This document shows positions 36,331 through 47,854 of a stretch of 64,000 nucleotides of DNA, piece by piece. Both the position numbers and the translations under genes were made by a program. How positions within the stretch are numbered: the first letter of the stretch is position 1; each line of letters starts with the position of its first letter. Origin of the DNA: Brasenia schreberi (lineage: Eukaryota; Streptophyta; Magnoliopsida; Nymphaeales; Cabombaceae); the NCBI GenBank assembly GCA_036023115.1, contig JAYKKT010000041.1:3497501-3561500 (forward strand), read 5' to 3'. A model generated the notes under the pieces. It did not search any database and was not told the DNA's origin. It saw only the letters and a list, made by a program, of their open reading frames with translations.

Positions 36331-36981
36331 TTATGTCAAAACTAGTATTTACTGTACTATCATGAACCTTTAGTATATCAAAACCATCATCTTACTGTAT
36401 TATTGTCTTGGTTTTTTCATGCCCAATCTATAGTTCTCAAAAACTTATAACCTTTCTGCCCATGTCGCTAAGGCCTTGTTTGATTACAAGGCCTTGGACT
36501 ACAGAATTGAAACTTTTCTCGTAATCAAATGCAAGTCTCCACATGCAGGAAAAAGCAGCATCGTCTCCCACCAAGCCCATCTGCAACACAACCTCAAGTG
36601 TGAGCTGTTGGAACTGCAACTGGAGTTCCAGTTCCATATTCCTGGGGTCGTAAGCTTGAAGCTCACTCCCCGCATATTCACATTGTTGAACTTTGTGGAA
36701 CTCTTGGAACTAAGAGGCCAGGATATCTTAGTTCTCGGGCCTTGGCATCGATTTGCGGTATTCGATCCCCATGGCGACCGGATACAGAACTATTCCCAAT
36801 CCAAGCGAAAGAATTTTGCTTTTGGCTTTTTGAACTCTCCAAGAAAGGAAACTCAGGGATCTAGGAAACTTCCTTGGAAATTAGAATCCTAAAAGTCTTA
36901 ATAGGGTGTTAATGTTCCACAGTCAGATTTTCCCAGCTTTACCCACCAGAGAATCGCAGCCAAACGCCGGAGAGAGAGAGA
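36331..36981. other. Upstream region of the phosphatase gene
   Basis: GGCCTTGTTTGATTACAAGG at about 36472-36491 resembles the head of a Harbinger-type miniature element, but no matching end was found. The last 80 bases form the presumed promoter and 5' UTR, ending in a GAGAGAGAGA tract directly before the start codon. Confidence 0.35.
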
Positions 36982-38124
36982 ATGAACTCTCTCTGCGATG
37001 ATCTCCCGGAACAGATCTCCTCCTTCGTGGACACCTTCGTCGACTTCGTCGTGGGTGGCGTCTTCCTGAACCGGACTCACCAAGATAAGCATCAAGAAGA
37101 GTCTCCCATAAGAACCACGTACCCTCAGCCGGACCGCCTCGTCGCCGTCGGAGACGTCCACGGCGACCTCCTTAAGGCCAAACAGTCGCTACGCCTGGCC
37201 AAAATCATCGACGAGAACGACGCATGGATCGGCGGCGATGCGACCGTGGTTCAGGTCGGCGACATTCTCGACAGGGGCGACGACGAGCTCAAAACTCTCT
37301 ACTTCTTCGAGAAGCTCAAGCAAGAAGCGTCTAAATCCGGCGGCCGCGTCCTCGTCATGAACGGAAACCACGAAATCATGAACATCTCCAAGGATTTCCG
37401 GTACGTCACCAGAAAAGGATTCACCGAGTTCGAGAATTGGGCACTTTGGTTCAGATTAGGGATACGGATGAAGAATCTCTGCAAATCCAGTCCATCAAAC
37501 GATCTTGATCTGTTTGATGGAATACCTACAAATCTTAAGGACTATATCAGAGCCCGGGTTGCAGCTCTCCGGCCAGGAGGCCCGATTTCGAGCCGGTTTC
37601 TGGCGAGAAATCCGACCGTCCTCGTCGTCGGCGACTCGGTTTTCGCTCATGGGGGGCTTCTTCCTGGTCATGTGAAGTATGGTTTGGAGAAAATCAATTC
37701 CGAGGTTGGAGAATGGATCAACGGAAAAGAAGGGGATTCAATTCCTCCTTCTTACATGAGGAGCAAGAACTCCATTGTTTGGCTGCGAAGATTTTCCACG
37801 GAATCGGTGAAAGATAACGAGTGCTTGATTCTTCAGCACGCTCTTGAAACCATACCGAACGCAAAGAGGATGATTGTTGGTCACACGATTCAGGAATCCG
37901 GAATCAACGGCGCTTGCCAGAATCGAGTGATTCGGATCGACGTCGGAATGTCGAAAGGCTGCGGCAACGGGATGCCAGAGGTGTTGGAGATCAGAGGGAA
38001 CAACGAAGTGAGGATTCTAACGTCCAACCCTCTCTACGATCAGGAAAGAAAGGAGGAAAAGTCGGGATTGGGCTTGCTGGTTCCTGATGAAGCATCTCGG
38101 AAGGAAGTCGAAGTTATTGGTTGA
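36982..38124 (+). CDS. SLP2: Shewanella-like protein phosphatase (SLP2 type), intronless
   Basis: This single-exon gene of 380 codons encodes a PPP-family serine/threonine phosphatase of the bacterial-like SLP branch found in plants. Metal-binding and catalytic motifs are complete: GDVHGD (57-62), GDILDRG (93-99), GNHEIMN (128-134), FAHGGL (221-226), GHT (300-302) and the IDVGMSKGC signature (319-327). Length matches Arabidopsis SLP2 (about 390 aa), which is reported in the mitochondrial intermembrane space and activated through the MIA40 disulfide relay. No cleavable transit peptide is evident, and cysteines at 5, 167, 281, 312 and 327 could be redox-active. The start fits the family length and follows a GA-rich leader. 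GC content is clearly higher than in flanking DNA. SLP1 (plastid type) is less likely because no plastid transit extension is present. Confidence 0.96.
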   Translation: MNSLCDDLPEQISSFVDTFVDFVVGGVFLNRTHQDKHQEESPIRTTYPQPDRLVAVGDVHGDLLKAKQSLRLAKIIDENDAWIGGDATVVQVGDILDRGDDELKTLYFFEKLKQEASKSGGRVLVMNGNHEIMNISKDFRYVTRKGFTEFENWALWFRLGIRMKNLCKSSPSNDLDLFDGIPTNLKDYIRARVAALRPGGPISSRFLARNPTVLVVGDSVFAHGGLLPGHVKYGLEKINSEVGEWINGKEGDSIPPSYMRSKNSIVWLRRFSTESVKDNECLILQHALETIPNAKRMIVGHTIQESGINGACQNRVIRIDVGMSKGCGNGMPEVLEIRGNNEVRILTSNPLYDQERKEEKSGLGLLVPDEASRKEVEVIG

Positions 38125-38404
38125 GCATTTTAGGATCGGATCATGATTTAATTCGGATGGAAGGAAATACTTTCCCATACTATGATTTTGTTTCCCACCC
38201 TTAATAGTGGTCTATATGGATTCTTGCCCACCCATGGTGTTCTATCTTGCATCATATTAGTGTTCTAAGTCAGTAAAAGCAATTTCAAGTTCTTGTCTTT
38301 TTCTTGGCCACACTGCTGTCTTTAAGCTTATATTGAGTTAACTGTTATCAGACATGTTCATTCTCGTTCCAATTTTGAAACAGTTTCAAAACGGATTAAA
38401 TTTC
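38125..38404 (+). other. Presumed 3' UTR and flank of the phosphatase gene
   Basis: T-rich non-coding DNA follows the TGA. No strict AATAAA signal was identified. Confidence 0.4.
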
Positions 38405-38510
38405 TTTTTTGAAAGAAAGGAAGCATTTGCTCCCTAGGAGTCGAACTCCCCACCTTATCCAACAACATCGCTCGACTCCTAACCTTATCCAACAACACCA
38501 CTCAACTTCT
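38405..38510 (-). repeat. Partial SINE, family D
   Basis: GCTCCCTAGGAGTCGAACTC followed by CCCACCTTATCCAACAACA resembles the box B half of the family D SINEs. The CTCGACTCCTAACCTTATCC segment is a short tandem echo of the same sequence. Confidence 0.45.
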
Positions 38511-38533
38511 GATAATCAATGTTTGAAAAAATA
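38510..38533. repeat. Direct repeat flanking the Mutator-like element, left
   Basis: 24 bases starting TGATAATCAATG that recur almost exactly at 44559-44582. They differ only in a T/A shift in the T-G-A run. Much longer than the usual 9-bp Mutator target duplication. Confidence 0.7.
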
Positions 38534-38534
38534 G

Positions 38535-39130
38535 GAAAAACTTCATATTGATACCCTATATTCTACCAAAAATCTACTTCAATAATATCTTTAATTTCAC
38601 TTCCTCAAACTTTTGAAAAACTTCTCCTTTTGATAACCTAGGATTGACGCCGTTAGTGACCGTCCAACGTATGAGACGGGAGCGCATGTATGCTGTTAAC
38701 TCAGTGTCCATGTCAACCGAATAAATGGATCACGATCCATTTTAAATTAGATATTTGATATCCGCGGTTTCATGAATATCTAAAGAGAGATCTACGGTAG
38801 GTCTGCGTACTCCCCCAATCTTTAATCCCAAACCTCCTCCCCCAACCCCTAACTTTCTTCTCCTTTAATCATTAATCCTTAACTTCTTTCTTTCCCAATC
38901 CCTAATAGAAGTACGCTCATTTTTATATTTGTTTTCGTCTTTTGCACCTTCTATCAATTTAGAGTTTTATTAACAGACATACCCTCATTTATACAAAAGT
39001 TTGTAGCTTTTTACGTTTTCTCTACATAAAGCAATGATATGTTTCATATGGTATCCCATGAAACGATGATTTTTACTTCAGTATCGTGTATTTTGTTATC
39101 ATGTTAGTATCTCTTGTTCACCTTAGTTTA
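38535..39130. repeat. MULE left terminal inverted repeat
   Basis: Pairs with 43870-44558. Matching landmarks inward from the end: CATATTGATACC, CAAACTTTTGAAAAACT, TTAGTGACCGTCC, GATATCCGCGGTTTCATG, CCCCCAATC, ATTAACAGACATACC, TATCCCATGAAACGATG and ATCATGTTAGTA. Similarity is patchy, with indels. Confidence 0.8.
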
Positions 39131-40229
39131 TATATACTAGGTTGTCCCCTAGGATGTTTTTATACTAGTGTTGGCTAGAAGAAATTAAGAAGATATATTG
39201 TGTTTTTGTTGGGAGGGTTTTGGGCTTGTACAATTATTGGGAAGATTGTCAAAGTCAAATAAGTAACTACGAAGAAGCTATATATTGTTCATTTCAATAT
39301 GAAGATGATACAAAGGTTACATTTAGAATATCCATTGAATAAATATTATTATGTGACAATTTTTTTAGATAAGTTTGTACCAAATGTCAAAGCTCAATGG
39401 ATATCCAAATTTTCAAATGCTGGGATGCCATCAAACACCATTTCTTCTACTAACAAAACAACGCTAGTGAAATGAAATTTTATGCCTTATTACGTTTGAT
39501 TTGAAATATTATGTATTTAGTTGTACATTTGTATCTTCTTATTTTAGGAATATAGATATATTAACTACAATGAAAAAGTTGATTATTGAAGATTGTTTAA
39601 TGTAGCCTATTACAGTGTAAATGACATATCAATCACATGGAATATTTCACTTATGACACCCGTATTACAGTTATCACACTTGCAAGCATTCACTTATCAT
39701 ATACTAATATTTTAATTATCACCATGCATCACACAAGTAGTTGAAATACCATACTTTCCATAATTAGTTGAAATGCTATGCATCTCACAACAATATGAAA
39801 CACCATACTTTTCACAGAAGTTGGTGAAATATGACTGATGAGTATTGCATAAATATAAAACACTATACATGTTACAACAATATGAAATATCATACATCAA
39901 TATAAAACACAAGTACCATATATATGTCTTATACACTTTATTCGATAACATCAAACTTGCAACTATACATCATTATTTGTTCATGGATAAAATGATAGCA
40001 TATAACATGGTGAGGATTAACTTTATCTAGCCATTATAGGTCAACTATAGAAGTATTATTTTGAATAGAAGTATGATAACATCGTATAGATGATTTCGAC
40101 CATGCATAAAATGATAATATAGTACATAGTTTATATACTTTTTTCATGCGATTATAGGCCAATCAAACAAAAAAATATGTATCACAACTTTCATGATGGC
40201 TACTTGCTTGTTTCTCCATTGCCTCAACC

Positions 40230-43200
40230 TTTAGAGTTAATGAGCTTGCTTCTCTTTCGCCCTTTACCTACATATGACAGTGGAGCGAGTGATGTTATTC
40301 GTAGAGTGGATGTGTAATGAAATAGTTTTTGGTGGTAGATAACTACAACTAACCCTGAAATATTTTTTTGTAGTGGATAACTACAACTAGCTCTTGACCT
40401 CTTGCTTCTTTTACCCCGTAAACCTATAAATTGCAATACAAGAAAAATATTATGAGCAAAAACTATATTAAAAATAAGAAGAAAATATTGTCATAGTATC
40501 ATATGTATCAACCAAAAAAATATATATAACCTATGAAGTAGAGGAAGATGCATTTCCTTCACGCTCCTCGTCCAATCTTATCATACAGTGATATATACTC
40601 TTTCTGGTCTGGCCCACCTTCCACCCCCTCTAATTTTGCCCAGATTGCTTGCATTGACATCTTATTATATTGTCGAAGTGGTTCATCTTATCTTTGTTTT
40701 CCTCAATTTTTTAGGTCTACCTATTGGTTTTCTAATAATTGGAGGTCACACATCTTATTGGTGGACCCACTAGTCAAGACTAAGAATGAGATGAATCACT
40801 TCATTATATATATCAAAGTAGTTCTCCTTTTTATATGTTTTATCGATATAATCTTCAAGTACCCCTTCTATATACACATATGGCAACTATATCATGCTCG
40901 CATAGAAGACCACTTAGTTACCGCTTTCTATACCCATATTCATACTTGGATAGATTTTAAATAATAATTTCGGCAAAGAACATAACTTCTTAAATGTCAT
41001 ATCCAGCTTTTAGTGTCATGCAATTTCTACTCCGTACCTTTAAGCATGTTCTCATGGCATTGACAATAACTAACCATGAAAAACATTGAAAAGATGAGGA
41101 TATGAAAGATACCATTCATAACTTCATGAAAAATAAAAAAAGCAATATTGATAATCATAGTGCCTAGTCATCAATAACCTCCTTATTATCTCCAACATAG
41201 TATTATCAATAAAAAAGCATTGAATGACTCATATATATTATTTACTAGTAAATTTATCTTGCAATGCTTTCAGAAGTATGATATGCATCATGTACTAGAC
41301 TCATTTTGTATCAATTATGCATCAACAGCCTCTCCATAAAGCATTATTTTCAACTTTTATATATGATATTCTCTTTGATTTATAATACATGTGGCTATAA
41401 CATCTCATAATTTTCTCTTATACTCAAGCCCCTTCTCCTTCCATTTGATCTTCATATTCTTCCACAAGTGAATCTAGGCATATACGATGGTTCACCTTAG
41501 GCATAACTTATTATATTGCATCTTAAAATCCCTACAATATAAGAAAATGTTGAAGATTAAAAAGAGAGATGGTAATCTATAAAATAAAATAAGATAAAAA
41601 AAGATAAATATAAGCAAATAACCCACTTACTTTTATCTGGAGATCCATAGTTAGCCACTAACATTTGAAGAAACTATTTTCAATTGTCTTTGCATTCAGA
41701 GTCAACTACTACAAGTATCAATGAATAGAGACCATTGTTCCTATCTCAAGCAACTACACATAATAGCTCCGCTCCAAACACACCTTTCAAATCATATCCA
41801 TCAAGGCCAACGAAGGACCAAATACTTGACAAAAATAGTTTCGCTTTTATGTATCAGACCCTAAATACATATAAAGAAATAAGTGAACCGGTTGTGATGG
41901 AATGTATGATGAGCAACTTTGGTTATTGGTCAACTCTGAAAATGAACATTGACAAATACCGAGCTGTATTTTAATTTTACAACAACTTTCATGGTTGGTT
42001 ACCAATACCATATTACAGTAGTCTTTGGTTTTCTTATATTGTATTCGAAGCGACTCATATAGTACCCATTGTCACTGTAGTACCCAAAACCCAATCGTAT
42101 AGCAGAATAAGATGGAAATTCTAAACAAATAACAAAAATAGAAGTAGTGTTCTGTTCTTACCAACACCCCTCTTGTCTAAGCATAGACTCATCCACTACC
42201 AATTGATTTCAATTGCTAAAGTACAAATAGCAAGATTCCGACAAAGAAAAGATAATTACTTCCATCACGAAATTCGTTAGCCGATGAACTAGGGGTTCGA
42301 CTCATCAATTTTTTTTGTTTTTCCTCTTCTGCTAATTTTCTTTTTTCACTTTTACAACGCAGGGGTCATCCATTGATTTCGGTTAGCTCAAAACTTGGAG
42401 CAGTAATTAAACCGATTCAGGTCCGATTTTGATCACGATTTTAGTTTGGGTCTAGAACCGTTTAGCTTATTAAAAAAAATAGATATTTTTTTAAAATACC
42501 AGAATTGACGATTTGAAGCCACTAGTCCCAAGATCTCCTTCTTCACCTTTTTTTTTGCTATATAATGTTTGTATGATACATGTGCCCCTACTTTCCTTTT
42601 CATTTGCTCTTGCATTGCAAATGATGGCATGTTGGGTTATCATATATGTCCTCCTTATACTTGTCTGCTATGTATTGACAATCAACTGACACATTTATGT
42701 TTTGCTTTCTATATATTTATTTGGAACATTTCTCTTCCTCTATACCTTGAAGCATAGACATAGAAGTCATAATTATTCTTGCATTTCACAATGATCCTTT
42801 GCAAATTATTTTTCACATACTTGTAATCAAAGTTCATTGATACATACCAATCTTTCAATGCGTTCTTAGTTTTTAAAACGCATTCCCTAGCATATATGTA
42901 TCCTTATAAAGAGAACTCTCATTAAAGTCTACTCCTTATCACTAAACACACTCTTCATCATACCCTAGTGGGCTATGCCCATAGTTTTCATCACCTACAT
43001 GAGGAGACAAACAATGTGTATCCATCAACATCATCCACCAACTCTTCATCTTGTAATTGTATTTCTTATAAATTCAACAAACACCAATCATGATCTTCAT
43101 CCTTATCATTTGAATGCCTTCATTATATCGTGCTATATACTTCTCTTTTAAATATGATTATACATCTTTCCTCTCTTTAAATGTTACATCTTCATCAGCT

Positions 43201-43420
43201 TCTATAGATGTATCATTTTCATCACCTTCTGTAAATGTCTCTTCTTGTGATTTAGGTAGCTCTTTCCCAGAAACTTGTCTTCTCTAGACTCAAAGTCAAG
43301 ACCAATTGTCTTCTCTTGTTTATCTCCCCCCAATGCATCTTCATACTTAAACTCACTTTCAACAATAACTTCATCAACTACTCATATGCCTACTCCTCCT
43401 TCGTTATCTTTTCTTTTGTA
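40230..43420 (-). pseudogene. MULE transposase (MURA-type) remnant
   Basis: The clearest block, read from 41820 downward, is FVGLDGYDLKGVFGAELL, then CVVA, a stop, DRNNGLYSLILVVVDSECKD. This matches the MULE transposase domain (F.GLDGCHLKG..GG.LL..V..D.NN..YPIA.AVV..E). Acidic N-terminal coding remains lie near 43150-43420, and a basic, Arg/Lys-rich C-terminal tail (RGKRSKRSRA) near 40400. Multiple in-frame stops occur. The zinc-finger SWIM region was not located with confidence. Confidence 0.82.
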
Positions 43421-43869
43421 TAGGTAAATAACATTTATTACATAAAATTTATTATATTGGATAACATCACTGCCTTTTTAGCATTGTATGAATATGATCA
43501 TCTATATACAACTCAATGTACTTAGACTTTCGAGAAGGATCACAAAGCTTATACCATATCATGAAGATATTAAATTCCTTCTCTAAGAACAATTGAAATA
43601 ACACTCAAAATCCTAAATAGTCTGCATCAATTTGAAATGTTGAAGTCAATCTACTAATGGAAACCATTTTTGGGTCAAACTTCTATTTCTCAACATAATG
43701 TAAGATAAGAGTGATGAGCTTTATGACCTACATAACAAATGAACAAAAATGAATGTCCATATTATCTAAAGCAAAAGATAGCATATATGTGAAGGAGTAA
43801 GAAGGACTAAACAATATATTGCTTTCAACAAAAAATGAGAAAAAGTAAATTATATACTATATGGGGGTA

Positions 43870-44558
43870 CTAACGTGACCACGAGGTACTAACATGATAG
43901 AAAAATACAAGATACAAAAGTGAAAACTATCATTCTATGGGATACAATAACAAGCATTTCATTACTTTATATAGAGAACATGCAAGAAACCATAAAATTT
44001 TACACAAATAAGCATACCTCTGTTAATGAAATTCCAAATTAATAGAAGATGCAAAAGACAAATATGAATATATAGAAGATGAAGACAAATATACAAATGA
44101 GTGTACCTCCCTTAAGGATTGGAGTTGAAGAAAGGTAGGAATTAGAGATTGGGAGAGAATGAATATGCATAAGATGAAACCTGCATGAGAAAGAACGATT
44201 AGGGAGAAAGAAGTTAGGAATTAGGGGAGAATAATGAATGCACAGAAGAAGCTTGTGTAAGACAGAGGGATTGGGGGAGAATGAATATGCATACTACTAT
44301 GGATGTTTGTTTGGATATCCATGAAACCATGGATATCATATATTGAATTTGAAACAAATATCTAGTTGATGTGAATGTTGAGTCAACAACATACTCACGC
44401 TCTCGTCAGCCACATCGGATGGTCACTAATGGTGTTGACTACAAGACATCAAAACAAGGAGTTTTTCAAACTTAAGTTCCTTTAAGTTTGAGAATGTGAA
44501 ATTCACGATACTGAAATTGATTTTCGGTATACTAATAAGATACCAATATGAAGTTTTC
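43870..44558. repeat. MULE right terminal inverted repeat
   Basis: Inverted partner of 38535-39130; see that entry for landmarks. Slightly longer because of small insertions. Confidence 0.8.
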
Positions 44559-44582
44559 TGATAATCAATGTTGAAAAAAATA
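44559..44582. repeat. Direct repeat flanking the Mutator-like element, right
   Basis: Near-identical to 38510-38533 and in the same orientation. Confidence 0.7.
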
Positions 44583-44599
44583 TCAAAACTTTAGTAAGA

Positions 44600-44775
44600 A
44601 GTAATTTGAACCTACCGGTTCTGGTTCTAGATTGGTTTCTAAAAATCATGAATCGTAATTGAATCAGGAGGTCCCCGGTTTTGGGGCCAGTTTGGTCGAT
44701 TTATGTTACCAGTGGTTCCATGACTAGTTGATTTTAATCCGAACAATGGGATCTCTTCGAAACCGGCCATGTCTA
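44600..44775. repeat. CCGGTT-rich dispersed repeat
   Basis: Contains CTACCGGTTCTGGTTCTAG and ends GAAACCGGCCATGTCTAAC. The complement of that end, GTTAGACATGGCCGGTTTCG, matches the head of the other copies, so this copy is inverted. Confidence 0.55.
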
Positions 44776-44917
44776 ACTGTCAGCATGTGTCAATGCATGA
44801 CAGAGGATCAAGTTTATAGAAACAAAGAGCCCCATTAAGTACTGGAAAAAGCTTACTGTACCAATGAAAGTCTACATATACATGTCATGCATCAAAAGAT
44901 CAACAACCATTTATTTT

Positions 44918-45018
44918 GGTACGATGGAGAGGTTGAAGCCTGACATAGGCTTTGGGTATCGAACTCCGATCTTTGATTTGTGAATTGACCCCCTAGCCGG
45001 GTGAGCTATTGCTCTTTG
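44918..45018 (-). repeat. tRNA-derived SINE, family A
   Basis: On the minus strand: AGCAATAGCTCACCCGGCTA (box A-like), GGAGTTCGATACCC (box B-like), then AGCCTATGTCAGGCTTCAAC. It lies about 280 bases 3' of the IQD stop codon. Confidence 0.7.
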
Positions 45019-45297
45019 TTTAGAGTTCAATTACCATTTCAATTCATACATCACTCAAAACAATCGTTGTTACTACATTAAATGTCATCCACTGCTCAGA
45101 AACAACAGTTGGGGAACCACAACATTCACACAAGAGCTAAAGTGCTCCAAATACAAATCGGCCTACTTGAAAACCACAAACAACAAGCTTCTCAAGTCTG
45201 ACAATATCATATACATAAAGCACATCACCATTCACTGTGTAAGATCGGTAGACAATAAGAAAACCAAAAAATGAAATCCAGCAGAGCACAAAGTTGA

Positions 45298-46636
45298 TCA
45301 CCGATAGGGCTTCCTCGCAACTCCGACAGGTAACGACACAGCCGAGTTTATACTATAGTTTCCGGTGAAAGTGAACCCCTTCGGTACTGACATCTTTTGG
45401 GAGTTGGCCTCATTGCTACTGAAATTGGTGTGACCCCTGTTACAACTTATTGGGCTAAATGGGCTCTTAGTCGAACCGAAGCTAAGTCTCCGCTTGGTGG
45501 GTTCGAGCCCTTGAGCCTTCGACCTGTCATTTACCTTCGCCATGGCCGAAATAGTAGGTGACATGTAATTGGGGCTATGAAAAGGTGGGCAGCTTGTCAA
45601 ACTCTCATCATCTCTCAATGGTGTGGTTGATGAAACCCTGTGGTTCCTGTGGCAGGGTGAGCCACCAACAGAGGCTGGCTTTGGGCTTCTTCCCCTGGTG
45701 GCTAAGGGTGATCTTGATGATCTTGGTGTGGGCACATCCAACATCATGGGCTCGAAAATGGGCTGTATGCGCTTGAAACTGCTGGCTGTGCTCAGTGGCA
45801 CATCAACAGATGATTTGGTCTCGCCACTGGTTGCTCGGTATTGAGTTACTAATTGAACCGAAGACCGTCGCTGGTTCCAGTTCCATCCCCATGGGAGCTG
45901 AGCCGATTTGAGTTCGATGAGCAAAGCTCGAGCCGATCTCGACATATGCTTGGATGCCTATTACAGCCAAAGTAAGCAAAATGGCATATCAACAGAAAGT
46001 TAAAATGACTAATTCAAACAATATGCTAATGAATGCATGGCTATATTTTGTGGAGAATATGAATCCATGGACCACAGTTCAAGGGCTACTTTCTTTGGCT
46101 GCAAACTGGTTGATTACACGCAGATCATACCTGCTTTCTCATGATATAACGTTCAATCCATTTTGTAGAGCAGGAGAACAGTGGTGCCGCATGGATAGGG
46201 TGTGTGACTCGTCGTGTTAAGACCCTTGTACTAGAATTGCAGGCCTAGACTCACATGAGCATGCAACCATAGTCGTATGGAACTAACCATAGTCCTATGA
46301 AACCATGATTTCATGTTTGATTTATAAATGGTATTGACGCCAAGGTCCACTGTAGGCTACCTCCAACCTGGTTCACTGTAGGCCACCTCCTCCCAAGTGT
46401 CAAAGTTTTTTGTTTGATGCACAAGGAAACTTGGAACAACGAGCATGAAAAATCAAATTCTAGTTCTTCTAAACCTTGTATCAAACACAACGAACTTGGA
46501 CCTCCAATCTTGAATTTGTTCTAGTATCGACATAGTAGGCCCATTTTCTAGAGACTTATAACATATAATTTATAAGGCTACAAAATTTTATGCTACACTT
46601 GTAATACCCATTTTTTTAGCGCCCAAAATTCTTATG

Positions 46637-46680
<44 letters not shown>

Positions 46681-47819
46681 GCTAGAATGAGAGGCCGAAG
46701 ACTAACACACGAAGATAGATCTGGTGTTGTATCGATCAAGCTTGGTAGAGCATGCATGTACCTGATGGGAATAAGAATAAGCGAGAACTCTTTCCCTTTG
46801 GGTGGCAGCTTCTACTTTGCGCTGCAGCCTTGCATCCGTCTCCTCCTTTGACAAAATGCTATCATCCCAGTCCTCTTGCTGATTAGAGTTTTCATACTGA
46901 AAACAAAAAGTCTATCACTCGCTCACTCTCATAAAAGAGGTGAAATACGTGTATGCTTTACAAAGTCATCATTAAAAGTTTAAATAGAGAGAGAGTAAGG
47001 ATAAATGCTCAAACTCCATCATGCTCAAATCTAGTCAAACATCTTATCCGTTTGATTGTCATGATTTATGATAGAGATTTATATTTAATGCACTATCTAT
47101 ATTAAATATTCTTTTGCTTTATCATCTCAACTCTTCAAATTCTGCTCATGTAAGGGATAACCCTTGCATGTCTGGTCCCAAGCTTAGAGAAAGGAGGAAG
47201 GTTGTGTTAGGCTTCTGACAGCCAGTGTAAAACTTTGTCGGATTTATCATAGATTGTAAAAGAAACAAAGAATCCATGTAGCCGATCCCATCTAGTATGG
47301 GGAAAGGCTTAGTTGTTGTATCACCTCAACTCTTCATCTAAAAAATCGACCAATTGAGATAATAAAGTAGATTTGAGCATTTGCCATTAGAGAGAGAGAG
47401 AGAGGGTCTTAGCTGCATAATGCATCTTGGTACATAATCTTACACCAACATCTCTACTATTTGATTTTTGAGGTTGACAATGGAGATTTAAATCAAATGT
47501 ATCATTGTACCTTTGTATTTGATTAGATGCAAAGTGATTCAGATCTTCAACATCGATCTCAAAGATCGAACGGTGGAGATGGTGCAAATTATCCATCAAG
47601 ATGCATTATGCAACTAAGAACCACGTGTATAGGTAGTAGTAAATGCATAATATCTTTCAATGTATAATCTTGCATAAACATATCTATGGTTCGATTAACA
47701 TGATAACGCCACATATTTGAATTACAATTATTGTTATTAAACTTTTTTGTTTTATCATCTCAATTATCTATCTCAAAGATCAAAAGGTAGGTATTTATGC
47801 AAGATTTTGCATTTATATA

Positions 47820-47854
<35 letters not shown>

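Larger units (their letters stand above)
38534..44558 (-). mobile_element. Mutator-like element (MULE) with long terminal inverted repeats
   Basis: A 6.0-kb element with terminal inverted repeats and a decayed MURA-type transposase on the minus strand. The ends align as AAAACTTCATATTG inverted, then as TTAGTGACCGTCC/TTAGTGACCATCC, and continue for about 0.6-0.7 kb. No intact open frame remains, so the copy is dead, although its ends could once have served as substrates for a related transposase. It lies between the SLP2-like gene and the IQD gene. Confidence 0.88.

Noticed and set aside
36898..37484. Minus-strand frames over the phosphatase gene
   Set aside because: They are antisense shadows in a GC-rich coding region. 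The plus-strand motifs are unambiguous.
45558..45844. Plus-strand frames opposite IQD exon 5
   Set aside because: They are shadows of the minus-strand coding exon.
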